Source: Nonomuraea turcica (GTDB lineage: Bacteria; Actinomycetota; Actinomycetes; Streptosporangiales; Streptosporangiaceae). From it: a stretch of DNA of 64,000 bases. This document shows, piece by piece, positions 9,967 through 18,285 of the stretch. Location of the stretch: positions 62,001 to 126,000 of the forward strand of contig NZ_JAUZQF010000023.1 of assembly GCF_030718205.1 (NCBI RefSeq). Direction: 5' to 3'. Position 1 is the stretch's first letter, and each line of letters begins with the position of its first letter. A program made the translations under genes and the position numbers. The notes beneath the pieces were generated by a model, which ran no database searches, was not told the origin of the DNA, and saw only the letters and a list, made by a program, of their open reading frames with translations.

Positions 9967-11304
9967 CTACTGCTGCGTGACGAGGTCTCTGGCGTAATCG
10001 TCGTCGCTCTCGGCCAGCACCCGCTCGGCGCCCCGCGCGGCCCTGTCGTCCCCGCGGATGGCGAGCCCGCGCGTGGCCTCGGCCACCGTGCGCAGGTCCG
10101 AGTCGGCGAGCCGGGCCGCCAGGGCCTCGCGGATGCGCGGCGTGTCGGCCTCCAGCCCGGCGAGCCCGGCGGTGGCCCAGTCGCGCACCTCGGCCTCGTC
10201 CTCCTCGGTCATCTCGATCAGCAGCGCCAGGCCCTCCTCGTGGTCCGGCGGCAGCACGTCGGCCAGCGCGATGGCGTCCGTCATCGTGCGCTTGTGCCCC
10301 GGGCGGCCGATGATGTCGAGGACGGCCGGCAACGCCCGCGGGTCGCCCTGGTGGCCGAGCGCGGCCAGCACCGAGCGCAGCACCTGCGGGTTGCCCTCCG
10401 TGGTGACCATCTTCTGCAGCAGCGGCAGCGTGCGCTCCAGGAACGGCTTCTCGCCTTCGGCGAAGCCGAACTGGGCGATCGCGTCCACGCCGAACTCCCG
10501 CTCCCTGGCGTCCTCGCTCACGCACAACCTGGCCAGCGCCTCGTACGTCTCCTCGTCGGCGCGCCTGTTCAGCGTGTCGGCCACGATCCACCAGGTCTCG
10601 GCGTCCTCGTCGATGTCGCGGTGGGCCAGCGCCCGCGCCACGAGCCGCTCCACCGGCGGGTAGACCCCGGTCGCGTCCTCCAGCAGCGTCGCGATGGCGG
10701 CGTGGCCCCGCTGCGCCTGGACCTGCTCGGTCTGCTCGCCGTCGGGCGCCTGCCCGGCCACCGTGACCAGCTCGGTGCCGTCCTTGGCGTACTGCCGGGC
10801 CACGACGTAGTCCCAGCCCTCCTGCTCGATCTGGTCGAGCAGCGCGCTCTCCAGGTGCACGCCCACCCAGTCGACGGCGATGTCGAGCGGCGTGTCGCCG
10901 TCGCCGTCGTACTTCGCGGGGTCGGCGCCCGCCTCCAGGAGCACCTGCACGACGCCCAGCGCGCCGCGCCTGGCGGCCAGCGAGAGCGGGGTGTCGCCGT
11001 CGTCGTTGGCCGTGTCCACGCCGGCCCCTGCCTCGATCAGCACCCTGGCGGTGGCGGCGTGGCCGTTGGAGGCGGCCCAGAGCAGCGCCGTCCAGCCGCC
11101 GGTCTCGCGGCCGTTGACGTCGGCGCCGGCCGCCAGCAGCGTGCCGGCCACCTCGTGCCGGTCCCAGGCGGCGGCCGCGCACAGCGGCAGCCCCTCCTCC
11201 TCGCCCTCGCTGGGCTTATTGGGATCGGCGCCGCCGGCCAGCAGCTTGCCCACGGTCTCGGTCTCGCCGTTCAACGCCGCGCGGTAGAGCTGTTCCTCAT
11301 GCAT
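9967..11304 (-). CDS. Ankyrin-repeat and HEAT-repeat protein
   Basis: A 445-residue protein of two repeat modules. Residues 1-190 hold four or five ankyrin repeats (YRAALNGETETVGKLLAGGADPN, then repeated LLxAGADxN patterns and GDTPLSLAARRGALGVV). Residues 240-440 are HEAT-like (ALARLCVSEDAREREFG, SVLAALGHQGDPRALPAV, AEVRDWATAGLAGLE). Both modules bind proteins, so it is probably a cytoplasmic scaffold or adaptor. I see no catalytic motif or signal peptide. The ATG giving MHEEQLYRAAL was chosen because it immediately precedes the first ankyrin helix; the open frame continues 17 codons upstream with poor composition. The target is unknown. Confidence 0.82.
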   Translation of the reverse strand: MHEEQLYRAALNGETETVGKLLAGGADPNKPSEGEEEGLPLCAAAAWDRHEVAGTLLAAGADVNGRETGGWTALLWAASNGHAATARVLIEAGAGVDTANDDGDTPLSLAARRGALGVVQVLLEAGADPAKYDGDGDTPLDIAVDWVGVHLESALLDQIEQEGWDYVVARQYAKDGTELVTVAGQAPDGEQTEQVQAQRGHAAIATLLEDATGVYPPVERLVARALAHRDIDEDAETWWIVADTLNRRADEETYEALARLCVSEDAREREFGVDAIAQFGFAEGEKPFLERTLPLLQKMVTTEGNPQVLRSVLAALGHQGDPRALPAVLDIIGRPGHKRTMTDAIALADVLPPDHEEGLALLIEMTEEDEAEVRDWATAGLAGLEADTPRIREALAARLADSDLRTVAEATRGLAIRGDDRAARGAERVLAESDDDYARDLVTQQ

Positions 11305-11481
11305 GACACGGACCCTAACCTGGTCCGGCCGCGCCCCGGACCAAGCTAGGGCCATGTCATCGAGTGGTACGCGCCCGAGGCCCGCCAGGGTTCACCCCTC
11401 ATACCGAATATTCACAGTTTGGCTGCTTTCTCCTCCGAAAGGAGGAGCTGCATTCCGGCCAAGACGCGATATGTTGCGAGT

Positions 11482-12222
11482 ATGACTGATCCCGGTGGGG
11501 TCCGCGCGTCGGATGCCGAGCGCGAGGCCGTCGTCGAGCAGCTCCGTGTCGCCTCGGTGGAAGGCAGGCTGACGCTGGCCGAGCTGACCGACCGCACGGA
11601 GGCCGCTTATACGGCCACCACGCACGCCGAGCTGGCGATGCTCACCCAGGACCTGCCTGCCGCCGGCGCCGTGTCCGCCGGAGCCCAGCCGCCCGCCGGA
11701 GCTCGACCCGTTCGCGAGGGCAAGAAGCGGCGCTGGTTCGTCGGCGTCATGGGCGACTCCAAGCGGCGCGGGAAGTGGCGGATCGACCAGGAGCTCGGCG
11801 CCGTGGCGGTCATGGGGGACGTGGTGCTCGACCTGCGCGAGGCCGAGGTCCGCACGAACACGGTCGACATCACGGCCGTCTCCGTGATGGGCGACGTGAA
11901 GATCATCGTGCCCGACGGGGTCAACGTGGACCTCGACGGGATGGCCGTCATGGGCGACAAGAAGGTGGACGTGCTGGAGGCCGCGCCCGGCATGAACGTG
12001 CCGGTGGTGCGGGTGCACGCGTACGCGATCATGGGCGACGTGAAGGTGCTCGGCGACTCGCGGGCGCAGCCGCTGAAGCGGACCTTCTCGGCCTGGCGCG
12101 AGCACTGGCGGCAGCTGCACGGCGAGGACTGGCGCAAGCTCGGCAGGCAGCTGCGGGCCGAAAGCCGCGAGCTGCACAGGCAGCTGCGCGACGTGAACAG
12201 GGACATCGGGCGCGGCTACTGA
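11482..12222 (+). CDS. DUF1707 and LiaF-like C-terminal domain protein
   Basis: A 246-residue protein. Residues 8-60 are a DUF1707 domain (RASDAEREAVVEQLRVA, then GRLTLAELTDRTEAAYTA). A short linker leads to a parallel beta-helix-like segment (about 95-190) with the recurring motif xVMGDVxxD seen five times, as in cell-wall-active antibiotic response proteins of the LiaF/DUF2154 type. A basic, helical C-terminal tail (REHWRQLHGEDWRKLG) ends it. No membrane helix is present, unlike many DUF1707 proteins. The likely role is envelope-stress sensing or signalling, by family resemblance only. ATG start with GCGAG nearby. Confidence 0.8.
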   Translation: MTDPGGVRASDAEREAVVEQLRVASVEGRLTLAELTDRTEAAYTATTHAELAMLTQDLPAAGAVSAGAQPPAGARPVREGKKRRWFVGVMGDSKRRGKWRIDQELGAVAVMGDVVLDLREAEVRTNTVDITAVSVMGDVKIIVPDGVNVDLDGMAVMGDKKVDVLEAAPGMNVPVVRVHAYAIMGDVKVLGDSRAQPLKRTFSAWREHWRQLHGEDWRKLGRQLRAESRELHRQLRDVNRDIGRGY

Positions 12223-12304
12223 TCCGCCGGCTCGCCGAGCCGAGCCGACCCGGAGGCTGCTGACGCGCCCCGCCCCGTCGCGGCGGATCGTCGCGAACCG
12301 CTGC

Positions 12305-13066
12305 TCAGATCGCGAGTGACACCGGCTGGCGGTGTGCCTGCTCGTAACGTTCCAGCAGGACGTCGACCAGCTCCGGCGCCGGGCCGAGCACGTCGGCCAC
12401 GACGGCCGCGCCCGCCTCCAGCGCGCTGAGGCGCACCTTGTCGGCGAAGTGGCCGGGAGCCAGCAGGTAAGGCGCCACGGCCACGCGCGGCGCGCCCGCG
12501 CGCACCAGCTCGGCCACCGCCTGCGCGGGGGAGGGCTCCGCGGCCGAGGCGTAGGCGGCCTTGACCGTCCACCAGCCGGCCCGTCGCCACTCCCGCGCCA
12601 TCTGCGAGATCACCGCGTTCGCCCTGGCGTCGCTGGAACCCGCCGACACCAGCACCACCGCCGTGTCCGGATCCCCGGGCCGCACGCCCGCCTCGGCCAG
12701 CCGCCGCTCCAGCGCGGCGCGCAGCAGCGGGTGCGGCCCCAGCGTGGCCCCGTAGTGCACGCGCAGGCGCGGCCGGCGCGCGCGTACCTCATTCAGCGCC
12801 GACGGCAGGTCCACCCGGCTGTGGTAGGCCTCGGTGAGCAGCAGCGGCAGCACCACGGCCTCTTCCAGGCCGCCGAGCGCCTGGGGGAGCGTGGGAGCAC
12901 AGTGATCCAGATACGCGACGCGGACGTCCAGCGGCACCTGCTCGAGCAGCGCGGCCACGGTGGCGGCGGCGCGCGGATCGCGAGACCCGTGCGCCACCGC
13001 CACCAGTGGCACGCCACCGGGGGCCGTCCCGCCTGCCAACGGGACGAGTCCCCTCCTGGGGATCAC
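12305..13066 (-). CDS. CbiX/SirB-type sirohydrochlorin chelatase
   Basis: A protein of about 253 residues with two CbiX half-domains. The first begins LVAVAHGSRDPRAAATV, containing the metal-binding His, and has a second His in LTEAYHSRVDLPSAL; the later half has YLLAPGHFADKV. It should insert iron into sirohydrochlorin to make siroheme, the cofactor of the sulfite reductase encoded upstream in the same operon. The GTG start overlaps the cysH stop (GTGA). An ATG at 13081 and a TTG at 13039 with AGGAGGGG upstream are alternatives, so the first 10 to 15 residues are uncertain. Confidence 0.85.
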   Translation of the reverse strand: MIPRRGLVPLAGGTAPGGVPLVAVAHGSRDPRAAATVAALLEQVPLDVRVAYLDHCAPTLPQALGGLEEAVVLPLLLTEAYHSRVDLPSALNEVRARRPRLRVHYGATLGPHPLLRAALERRLAEAGVRPGDPDTAVVLVSAGSSDARANAVISQMAREWRRAGWWTVKAAYASAAEPSPAQAVAELVRAGAPRVAVAPYLLAPGHFADKVRLSALEAGAAVVADVLGPAPELVDVLLERYEQAHRQPVSLAI

Positions 13067-13791
13067 AGGTGAATGCCGCATTCGACCTTCCCCAGGCCCG
13101 CCCAGCGCCCGCTGCGCGGATCCTCTCCCTCCGCGACCTGCCGCGTGCACGGCGCGCAGCCGATCGAGGGGTAGTTGTCGTAGTGCAACGGGTTGATCAG
13201 CACCCCGTTGTCGGCGATGTAGTTGTCCACATCCTCCTGGGTCCAGGCGGCGATCGGGTTGACCTTGACCATCTGCCGCTTGGCGTCCCACTCGACGACC
13301 CTGGTGTCCGTCCGGCTGGACGACTCGTCGCGGCGGATGCCGGAGATCCACGCCAGGTACGGCTCCAGCGCCCGGTTCAGCGGCTCCACCTTGCGCAGGT
13401 AGCAGCACAGGTCCGGGTTGCGGCCGAACAGGCGCGGGCCCAGGTCGCGGTCCTGCTCCGCGACCGTCCGCGACGGCTTCACGTCGATCACGTTGACGTC
13501 ATAGACCTGCCGCACCGCGTCCCGCGTGCCGATCGTCTCGGCGAAGTGGTAGCCGGTGTCGATGAACAACACGTCCACGCCGGGCTTGACCCTGCTCACC
13601 AGGTCGATGAGGAGGGCGTCGCTCATCGAGGACGTCAGGCACAGCCGGTCGCCGAACGTCGCCGCCGCCCAGCGGATGATCTCACGGGCGGGGGCGCCCT
13701 CCAGGAACGTCGCGGCGGACTCCACGATGTCCTGCAGGTCGAGCGTGCCGCGCTGCTGTCTCAAACCGACCTCGATGTCCACCAGCGTCAT
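13063..13791 (-). CDS. cysH: Phosphoadenylyl/adenylyl-sulfate reductase CysH
   Basis: A 242-residue thioredoxin-dependent reductase that makes sulfite from activated sulfate. The substrate loop SSMSDALLID is followed by the iron-sulfur ligands CCYLRK and CAPC, and by the catalytic ECGIH at the C-terminus. Those two Cys pairs bind a 4Fe-4S cluster in the APS-reducing branch, so APS rather than PAPS is the likely substrate. Its ATG overlaps the TGA of the zinc-ribbon gene (ATGA), and its own stop overlaps the chelatase start. No sulfate adenylyltransferase genes (cysD/N) lie in this window. Confidence 0.94.
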   Translation of the reverse strand: MTLVDIEVGLRQQRGTLDLQDIVESAATFLEGAPAREIIRWAAATFGDRLCLTSSMSDALLIDLVSRVKPGVDVLFIDTGYHFAETIGTRDAVRQVYDVNVIDVKPSRTVAEQDRDLGPRLFGRNPDLCCYLRKVEPLNRALEPYLAWISGIRRDESSSRTDTRVVEWDAKRQMVKVNPIAAWTQEDVDNYIADNGVLINPLHYDNYPSIGCAPCTRQVAEGEDPRSGRWAGLGKVECGIHL

Positions 13792-13931
13792 ATCTTCACT
13801 CCGATTCCGAGAAACTTCAGCTTGAAGGCTCGAGCGCAGGCCCTGCAGTACCAGCCGCCGTCGCTCTCGTAGGGCTCGAGGTCCTCGTCGCCGCAGTAAG
13901 GGCAGTGGAAGGGGACCGCTCGCGTGCTCAT
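13788..13931 (-). CDS. 47-residue zinc-ribbon protein in the sulfite reductase operon
   Basis: A very small protein with two CxxC pairs (CPYCGDED and YCRACARAF) separated by 18 residues, the layout of a zinc ribbon or rubredoxin-like metal site, followed by a basic tail (KLKFLGIGVKI). Its ATG overlaps the sulfite reductase stop and its TGA overlaps the cysH ATG, both as ATGA, so it is almost certainly translated in step with both. Small proteins in this position are conserved in actinomycete sulfur operons to my knowledge, but no function is established. Possible roles are electron transfer to CysH or sulfite reductase, or zinc-dependent assembly. Confidence 0.82.
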   Translation of the reverse strand: MSTRAVPFHCPYCGDEDLEPYESDGGWYCRACARAFKLKFLGIGVKI

Positions 13932-15616
13932 TTCAGGTCCGCCTCGTCCGCGCGCTGCACCCAGTCGGCGAACGACTCGCCTTCCTTGCGCTGAGCGTCG
14001 TAGTGCTTCACCACGCGCTCCACGTAGTCGGGCAGCGCCTTGGCGGTGGTCTTCAGTCCGCGCACCTTCCGGCCGAAGCCGGCGTTGACGCCCAGCGAGC
14101 CGCCCAGGTGGATCTGGAAGCCCTCGACCTGGTCGCCGTTCTCGTCCACCACCAGCTGGCCCTTGAGGCCGATGTCGGCGACCTGGATGCGGGCGCAGGA
14201 GTTGGGGCAGCCGTTGACGTTGATCGTCAGCGGCTCCTGGAAGTCGGGCAGGCGCCGCTCCAGCTCGTCGATCAGCTGGGCCGCGGTGGCCTTGGTCTCG
14301 ACGATGGCCAGCTTGCAGTATTCGATGCCGGTGCACGCCATCGTCTGGCGCCGGAACGTGGACGGCCTGACCTGCAGGTCGTTGGCCTCCAGCTCCGCCA
14401 CGATGGAGTCCACCTGGTCGGGCGCGACGTCGAGGACGACCATCTTCTGCTCGACCGTCGTACGCACCCGGCCGGAGCCGTGCCGCTCGGCGATGTCGGC
14501 GATCGTGTGGAGCTTGTCACCGTCGAGCCGGCCCACCTTGGGCGCGAAGCCGACGTAGAAGTTGCCGTCCTTCTGCGGGAAGACGCCGACGTGGTCGCGG
14601 CGGCTGCCGCGCGGCAGCTCGGGCGCGGGCCCGTCGGGCAGCGCATCCTTCAGGTATTCGGTCTCGAGGATCTCGCGGAACTTCTCCACACCCCAGTCGT
14701 TGACCAGGAACTTGATCCGCGCCCGGTGCCGCAGCCGCCGGTAGCCGTAGTCGCGGAAGATCCCGACAACGCCCTCGTAGACGTCGGCCACCTGCTCCGG
14801 CTTGACGAACACGCCGATCCGCTTGCCGAGCATCGGGTTCGTGGACAGGCCGCCGCCCACCCACAGGTCGTAGCCGATCTCGCCCTGCTCGTTGACCACG
14901 CCCACGAACGCCACGTCGTTGATCTCGTGCACCGTGCAGTGCGCCGGGCAGCCGCTCACCGCCGACTTGAACTTGCGGGGCAGGTTCGAGTACGCCGGAT
15001 TGCCGACGACCCGCTCCTGGACCTCGTAGATCTGCTCGGTCGCGTCGAGCACCTCGTCGGCGTCGATGCCGGCCAGCGGACACCCCAGGATCACGCGGGG
15101 AGTGTCGCCGCACGCCTCCGTCGTCGACAGGCCCACGGCCTCCAGACGCTCCCAGATGTCCGGCACCGACTCGATCTCGATCCAGTGCAGCTGGATGTTC
15201 TGGCGGTCGGTCAGGTCGGCGGTGCCGCGGCCGTAGTCGTTGGAGATGTCCGCGATCGTGCGCAGCTGGGCCAGTGAGAGCTGGCCGCCATCGATCCGCA
15301 CGCGCAGCATGAAGTAGCTGTCGTCCAGCTCCTCCGGCTCCAGGATCGCGGTCTTGCCGCCGTCGATGCCGGGCTTGCGCTGCGTGTAGAGGCCGTACCA
15401 GCGCATGCGGCCGCGCAGGTCGGCGGGATCGATCGAGTCGAAGCCACGCTTGGAGTAGATGTCGATGATGCGCTGGCGGACGTTGAGGCCGTCGTCGTTC
15501 TTCTTGTTCTCTTCGTTCTTGTTGAGCGGCTCACGGTAACCGAGAGCCCACTGGCCTTCGCCGCGCGGGCGTTTGTGGTGCCTGCTGGCAGGGGTGCGGC
15601 TGGCAGGGGTGCTCAT
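13928..15616 (-). CDS. sir: Ferredoxin-type assimilatory sulfite reductase
   Basis: A 562-residue siroheme/4Fe-4S enzyme reducing sulfite to sulfide. Two repeated nitrite/sulfite reductase half-domains are visible; the cluster and siroheme ligands are ACTGIEYCKLA and NVNGCPNSCARIQ (CX5C then CX3C). Substrate-binding arginines lie in RMRWYGLYTQR and TDRQNIQLHW. The N-terminus is a 40-residue basic linker. GAAGGA lies seven bases before the ATG. It heads the operon sir, zinc ribbon, cysH, chelatase. In the 260 bases upstream I see a GTATC-GAA-GATAC palindrome at 15807-15819 but no gene. Confidence 0.93.
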   Translation of the reverse strand: MSTPASRTPASRHHKRPRGEGQWALGYREPLNKNEENKKNDDGLNVRQRIIDIYSKRGFDSIDPADLRGRMRWYGLYTQRKPGIDGGKTAILEPEELDDSYFMLRVRIDGGQLSLAQLRTIADISNDYGRGTADLTDRQNIQLHWIEIESVPDIWERLEAVGLSTTEACGDTPRVILGCPLAGIDADEVLDATEQIYEVQERVVGNPAYSNLPRKFKSAVSGCPAHCTVHEINDVAFVGVVNEQGEIGYDLWVGGGLSTNPMLGKRIGVFVKPEQVADVYEGVVGIFRDYGYRRLRHRARIKFLVNDWGVEKFREILETEYLKDALPDGPAPELPRGSRRDHVGVFPQKDGNFYVGFAPKVGRLDGDKLHTIADIAERHGSGRVRTTVEQKMVVLDVAPDQVDSIVAELEANDLQVRPSTFRRQTMACTGIEYCKLAIVETKATAAQLIDELERRLPDFQEPLTINVNGCPNSCARIQVADIGLKGQLVVDENGDQVEGFQIHLGGSLGVNAGFGRKVRGLKTTAKALPDYVERVVKHYDAQRKEGESFADWVQRADEADLK

Positions 15617-15877
15617 TGCGCGTCCTTCGGATCATGGGCGCGCGCAGGGTTCCTCAAGCCTCATCGTCGAGGGCAGGATGCGAGGGAGGATTGCGACGCG
15701 CTCAGCGGCAGAAACAATCGGGTTAGCGGGCGTCGCAACAGATGGCACTGCGGACACGCTGGAGGTCGACGTGGCGTCGACCGACGAGCATGGGGTCCGC
15801 TGGCATGTATCGAAGATACCCTGGCCGTCCCGGATGTCCAAGACGGGGTCCAGAGTGTGGGACTGTCCGGATGCTTA

Positions 15878-16006
15878 TCAACCCTGGCGGCGCCAGCCGA
15901 GCTCCGAGTCCTTGGGCTTTTCCTCCGTGCTCTGGTGCTGGCAGTCGCACCACGAACCGCCGCGGCAGTCCTCGTGACGCTTGTCCTTGCAGCTCTGGCA
16001 GATCAC
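15878..16006 (-). CDS. 42-residue Cys-rich protein
   Basis: A tiny protein (MICQSCKDKRHEDCRGG at the start, then SWCDCQH) with five cysteines and two nearby histidines in the first 24 residues, then a charged tail. The spacing C-x2-C, H-x2-C, C-x-C-x-H suggests one zinc or iron-sulfur site. I recall similar short actinobacterial hypothetical proteins but no assigned function. The start is GTG; AGGAG lies 12 bases upstream. The gene lies just upstream of the sulfite reductase operon on the same strand and back to back with a DinB-fold gene, 46 bases apart. It was recovered from the end of a longer, otherwise implausible open frame. Confidence 0.65.
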   Translation of the reverse strand: MICQSCKDKRHEDCRGGSWCDCQHQSTEEKPKDSELGWRRQG

Positions 16007-16052
16007 TCCTGCATTATTCTCCTGGAACGTTGTTCGGGTTAGGCTGGCCCGC

Positions 16053-16841
16053 GTGGATCTCATGGCCGAGTTGCTCGGCGATCTCCGCGCCGAGACCGCC
16101 TCCTTCGAGGAGCTGCTCCAGCCCCTCCGCGATGAGGACTGGGAGCTGGCCACACCCGCCGAGGGATGGGCGATCCGCGACCAGGTGAGCCATCTGGCCT
16201 GGTTCGACGACGCCGCCGTCCAGGCGGTCACCGACCCCGAAGGCTTCAACGCCTCGCTGGCGGACTTCGCGGCATCGGGCTTCTCCTCGGTGGACGACCT
16301 CGTCGTGCGGGCGCGCCGGACCTCGCCGGCCGAGCTGCGCGGGTGGTTCCGCGCCGCCCGAGCGCGCAGCATCGAGGTGTTCGCCGCGCTGAACGCGCGC
16401 GACCGGGTGCCGTGGTTCGGGCCCCCGATGTCGGCCGCGTCGTTCGTGACCGCGCGGCTGATGGAGACCTGGGCCCACGGGCAGGACGTGGCCGACGCGC
16501 TCGGCGTCGTCAGGAAGCCGACGGTCAGGTTGCGGCACGTGGCCATGATCGGGTTCAGGGCTCGGCCGTACAGCTTCGCCGTGCGTGGCCTGGCGGAGCC
16601 GCCCGAGCCCGTGCGGGTGGAGCTGACCATGCCCGACGGGAGCGCGTGGACGGCCGGCCCGCCGGAGGCGGCCGCCGTGGTGCGCGGGCCGATGTTCGAC
16701 TTCTGCCTCGCCGTCACCCAGCGTGTCCACCTGTCCGACACGGCACTGGAGATCGACGGCGAGGCGGCGCGGGCCTGGATGGAGATCGCCCAGGCGTTCG
16801 CCGGGCCCCCTGGTAAAGGCCGGGCGCCCAGATCAGGGTGA
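16053..16841 (+). CDS. TIGR03084-family metal-binding DinB-fold protein
   Basis: A 262-residue protein of the mycothiol-dependent maleylpyruvate isomerase superfamily. Metal-site blocks are GWAIRDQVSHLAWFDDAA in the N-terminal four-helix bundle and TARLMETWAHGQDVADALG further on; a C-terminal beta domain follows (VRVELTMPDGSAW). Substrate unknown; members are assumed to use mycothiol as cofactor or target. The GTG start was chosen because a TAGGCT -10 element ends seven bases upstream (16040-16045), the pattern of a leaderless transcript, and no ribosome site is visible. It is divergent from the Cys-rich small gene. Confidence 0.8.
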   Translation: MDLMAELLGDLRAETASFEELLQPLRDEDWELATPAEGWAIRDQVSHLAWFDDAAVQAVTDPEGFNASLADFAASGFSSVDDLVVRARRTSPAELRGWFRAARARSIEVFAALNARDRVPWFGPPMSAASFVTARLMETWAHGQDVADALGVVRKPTVRLRHVAMIGFRARPYSFAVRGLAEPPEPVRVELTMPDGSAWTAGPPEAAAVVRGPMFDFCLAVTQRVHLSDTALEIDGEAARAWMEIAQAFAGPPGKGRAPRSG

Positions 16842-16883
16842 AATCAGGGACGCGGTTGGCACGCGCGCTGACATGCTGGAAGC

Positions 16884-17258
16884 ATGCGCACGATTCTGAA
16901 CGTCATCTGGCTGGTGTTCGCCGGGATTTGGCTGGCGCTGGGTTACGCCCTGGCCGGCGTCATCTGCTGCATCTTGATCATCACCATCCCGTTCGGCATC
17001 GCCTCGTTCAGGATCGCCGCCTACGCGCTGTGGCCGTTCGGCCGGACCGTCGTACGCGATCCGGACGCGGGCGTGTTCTCACTCCTCGGCAACATCATCT
17101 GGTGCGTGGTCGCCGGAATCTGGCTCGCCATCGGCCACGTCATCACCTCGATTCCGCTGTTCATCTCCATCATCGGCATCCCCATGGGCATCGCCAACAT
17201 CAAGCTGATCCCGGTCTCCCTCCTTCCGCTGGGTGCGCGCATCGTAGACAACGACTAG
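16884..17258 (+). CDS. YccF-domain membrane protein
   Basis: A 124-residue membrane protein with two copies of the YccF domain: NVIWLVFAGIWLALGYALAG and NIIWCVVAGIWLAIGHVITS each open one copy, followed by IPFGIASFRIA and IPMGIANIKLI. Each copy has two membrane segments. YccF proteins are widespread inner-membrane proteins with no assigned biochemical role. The ATG gives MRTILNVIWL, the normal start of the family. About 58 bases separate it from the next gene on the same strand. Confidence 0.9.
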   Translation: MRTILNVIWLVFAGIWLALGYALAGVICCILIITIPFGIASFRIAAYALWPFGRTVVRDPDAGVFSLLGNIIWCVVAGIWLAIGHVITSIPLFISIIGIPMGIANIKLIPVSLLPLGARIVDND

Positions 17259-17316
17259 ACCTGCTGCCGGGGACGTAAGCTGTCTCGAAGAGTCACTGCG
17301 AAAACCGTTGGGTGCC

Positions 17317-18249
17317 ATGACGTCCACAGATGCTCCTCCCCGGCCTAAGCGAGGGCTCGCCTCCAACGCCAGGGCCAGGCTGAGCTGGGTGCTCGACACG
17401 AAGTCGTGGGCGATCGTCCGCTCGGCCACCAATGCCGGCGTCACCTACCGGGTGACCGGCCTGGCGGGCGAGGCGGCGTTCTTCGCGTTGCTGTCGCTGC
17501 CTCCGTTCGTGCTGGGCCTGATCGGGGTGCTGGCCAAGATCGGCGCCTGGGCGGGCGGCGCGGTGGTCAAGCAGGTCAATGCGTGGGTGATCGAGCAGGC
17601 GGGGCTGCTGTTCGCCGAGGACGCCGTGGAAAAGGTGGTCAAGCCGCTCATCGCGGACGTGCTCAGCGACGACGCGAGCAAGGTGTCGATCATCTCGCTG
17701 GGCTTCCTGCTGTCGCTCTGGTCCGGCTCCCGAGCCCTGTACGTCTACGTGGACCTCATCTCCGTCGCCTACGGCCTGGGCGAGGAGCGCGGCATCATCC
17801 GCACCAGGCTCATGTCCTTCGGCCTCTACGTCGTGGGCCTGGTCATCGGCATCATCGTCATGCCGATCCTGATCGTCGGCCCGACCCTGCTCAAGGACAC
17901 GCTGCCCGGCGAGTACGGCATCATGATCGACATACTTTACTGGCCGGTCGTGATCATCGGCTCGGTGCTCTTCCTGACCGTGCTCTACCACGTCAGCGTG
18001 CCGGTCAGGACGAAGTGGTATCGGGAGCTGCCGGGCGCGATCCTGGCGCTGTTCCTGTGGATCCTCTGCGCCGCGGTGCTGCGGGCCGTGCTGGCCGCGT
18101 GGTTCTCACCCGTCTCCGTGTACGGCTCCCTGGCGGCGCCCGTCGCGGTGCTCCTGTGGCTCTACATCACGGCGCTGGCCGTGCTGATCGGGGCCATACT
18201 CAACGCGGAGGTCGACCGGCTCTGGCCGGGCGTGGGTCGTACCAAATAG
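17317..18249 (+). CDS. YihY/BrkB family inner-membrane protein
   Basis: A 310-residue membrane protein with about six transmembrane segments. The family signature AGEAAFFALLSLPPFVLGLIG is near residue 50, followed by a conserved LSLWSGSRALYVYVDLI and a C-terminal pair of helices (PVAVLLWLYITALAVLIGAILNAE). YihY/BrkB proteins have been called RNase BN in error; current evidence places them as envelope proteins of uncertain function. The ATG was preferred over a TTG nine bases upstream. A basic N-terminal tail of 40 residues precedes the first helix. Confidence 0.88.
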   Translation: MTSTDAPPRPKRGLASNARARLSWVLDTKSWAIVRSATNAGVTYRVTGLAGEAAFFALLSLPPFVLGLIGVLAKIGAWAGGAVVKQVNAWVIEQAGLLFAEDAVEKVVKPLIADVLSDDASKVSIISLGFLLSLWSGSRALYVYVDLISVAYGLGEERGIIRTRLMSFGLYVVGLVIGIIVMPILIVGPTLLKDTLPGEYGIMIDILYWPVVIIGSVLFLTVLYHVSVPVRTKWYRELPGAILALFLWILCAAVLRAVLAAWFSPVSVYGSLAAPVAVLLWLYITALAVLIGAILNAEVDRLWPGVGRTK

Positions 18250-18285
18250 AGCCATGCAGGGTTGCTTTCCGGAATAATCCACCCG

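Noticed and set aside
9092..11182. A 696-residue minus-strand frame
   Set aside because: It is antisense to the HD gene and out of frame with the clear ankyrin/HEAT protein; Gly/Arg/Ala low-complexity translation.
15632..15841. A 69-residue ORF between sulfite reductase and the Cys-rich gene as a cysteine attenuator leader
   Set aside because: Only three Cys, none in a run, no ribosome site, and poor composition.
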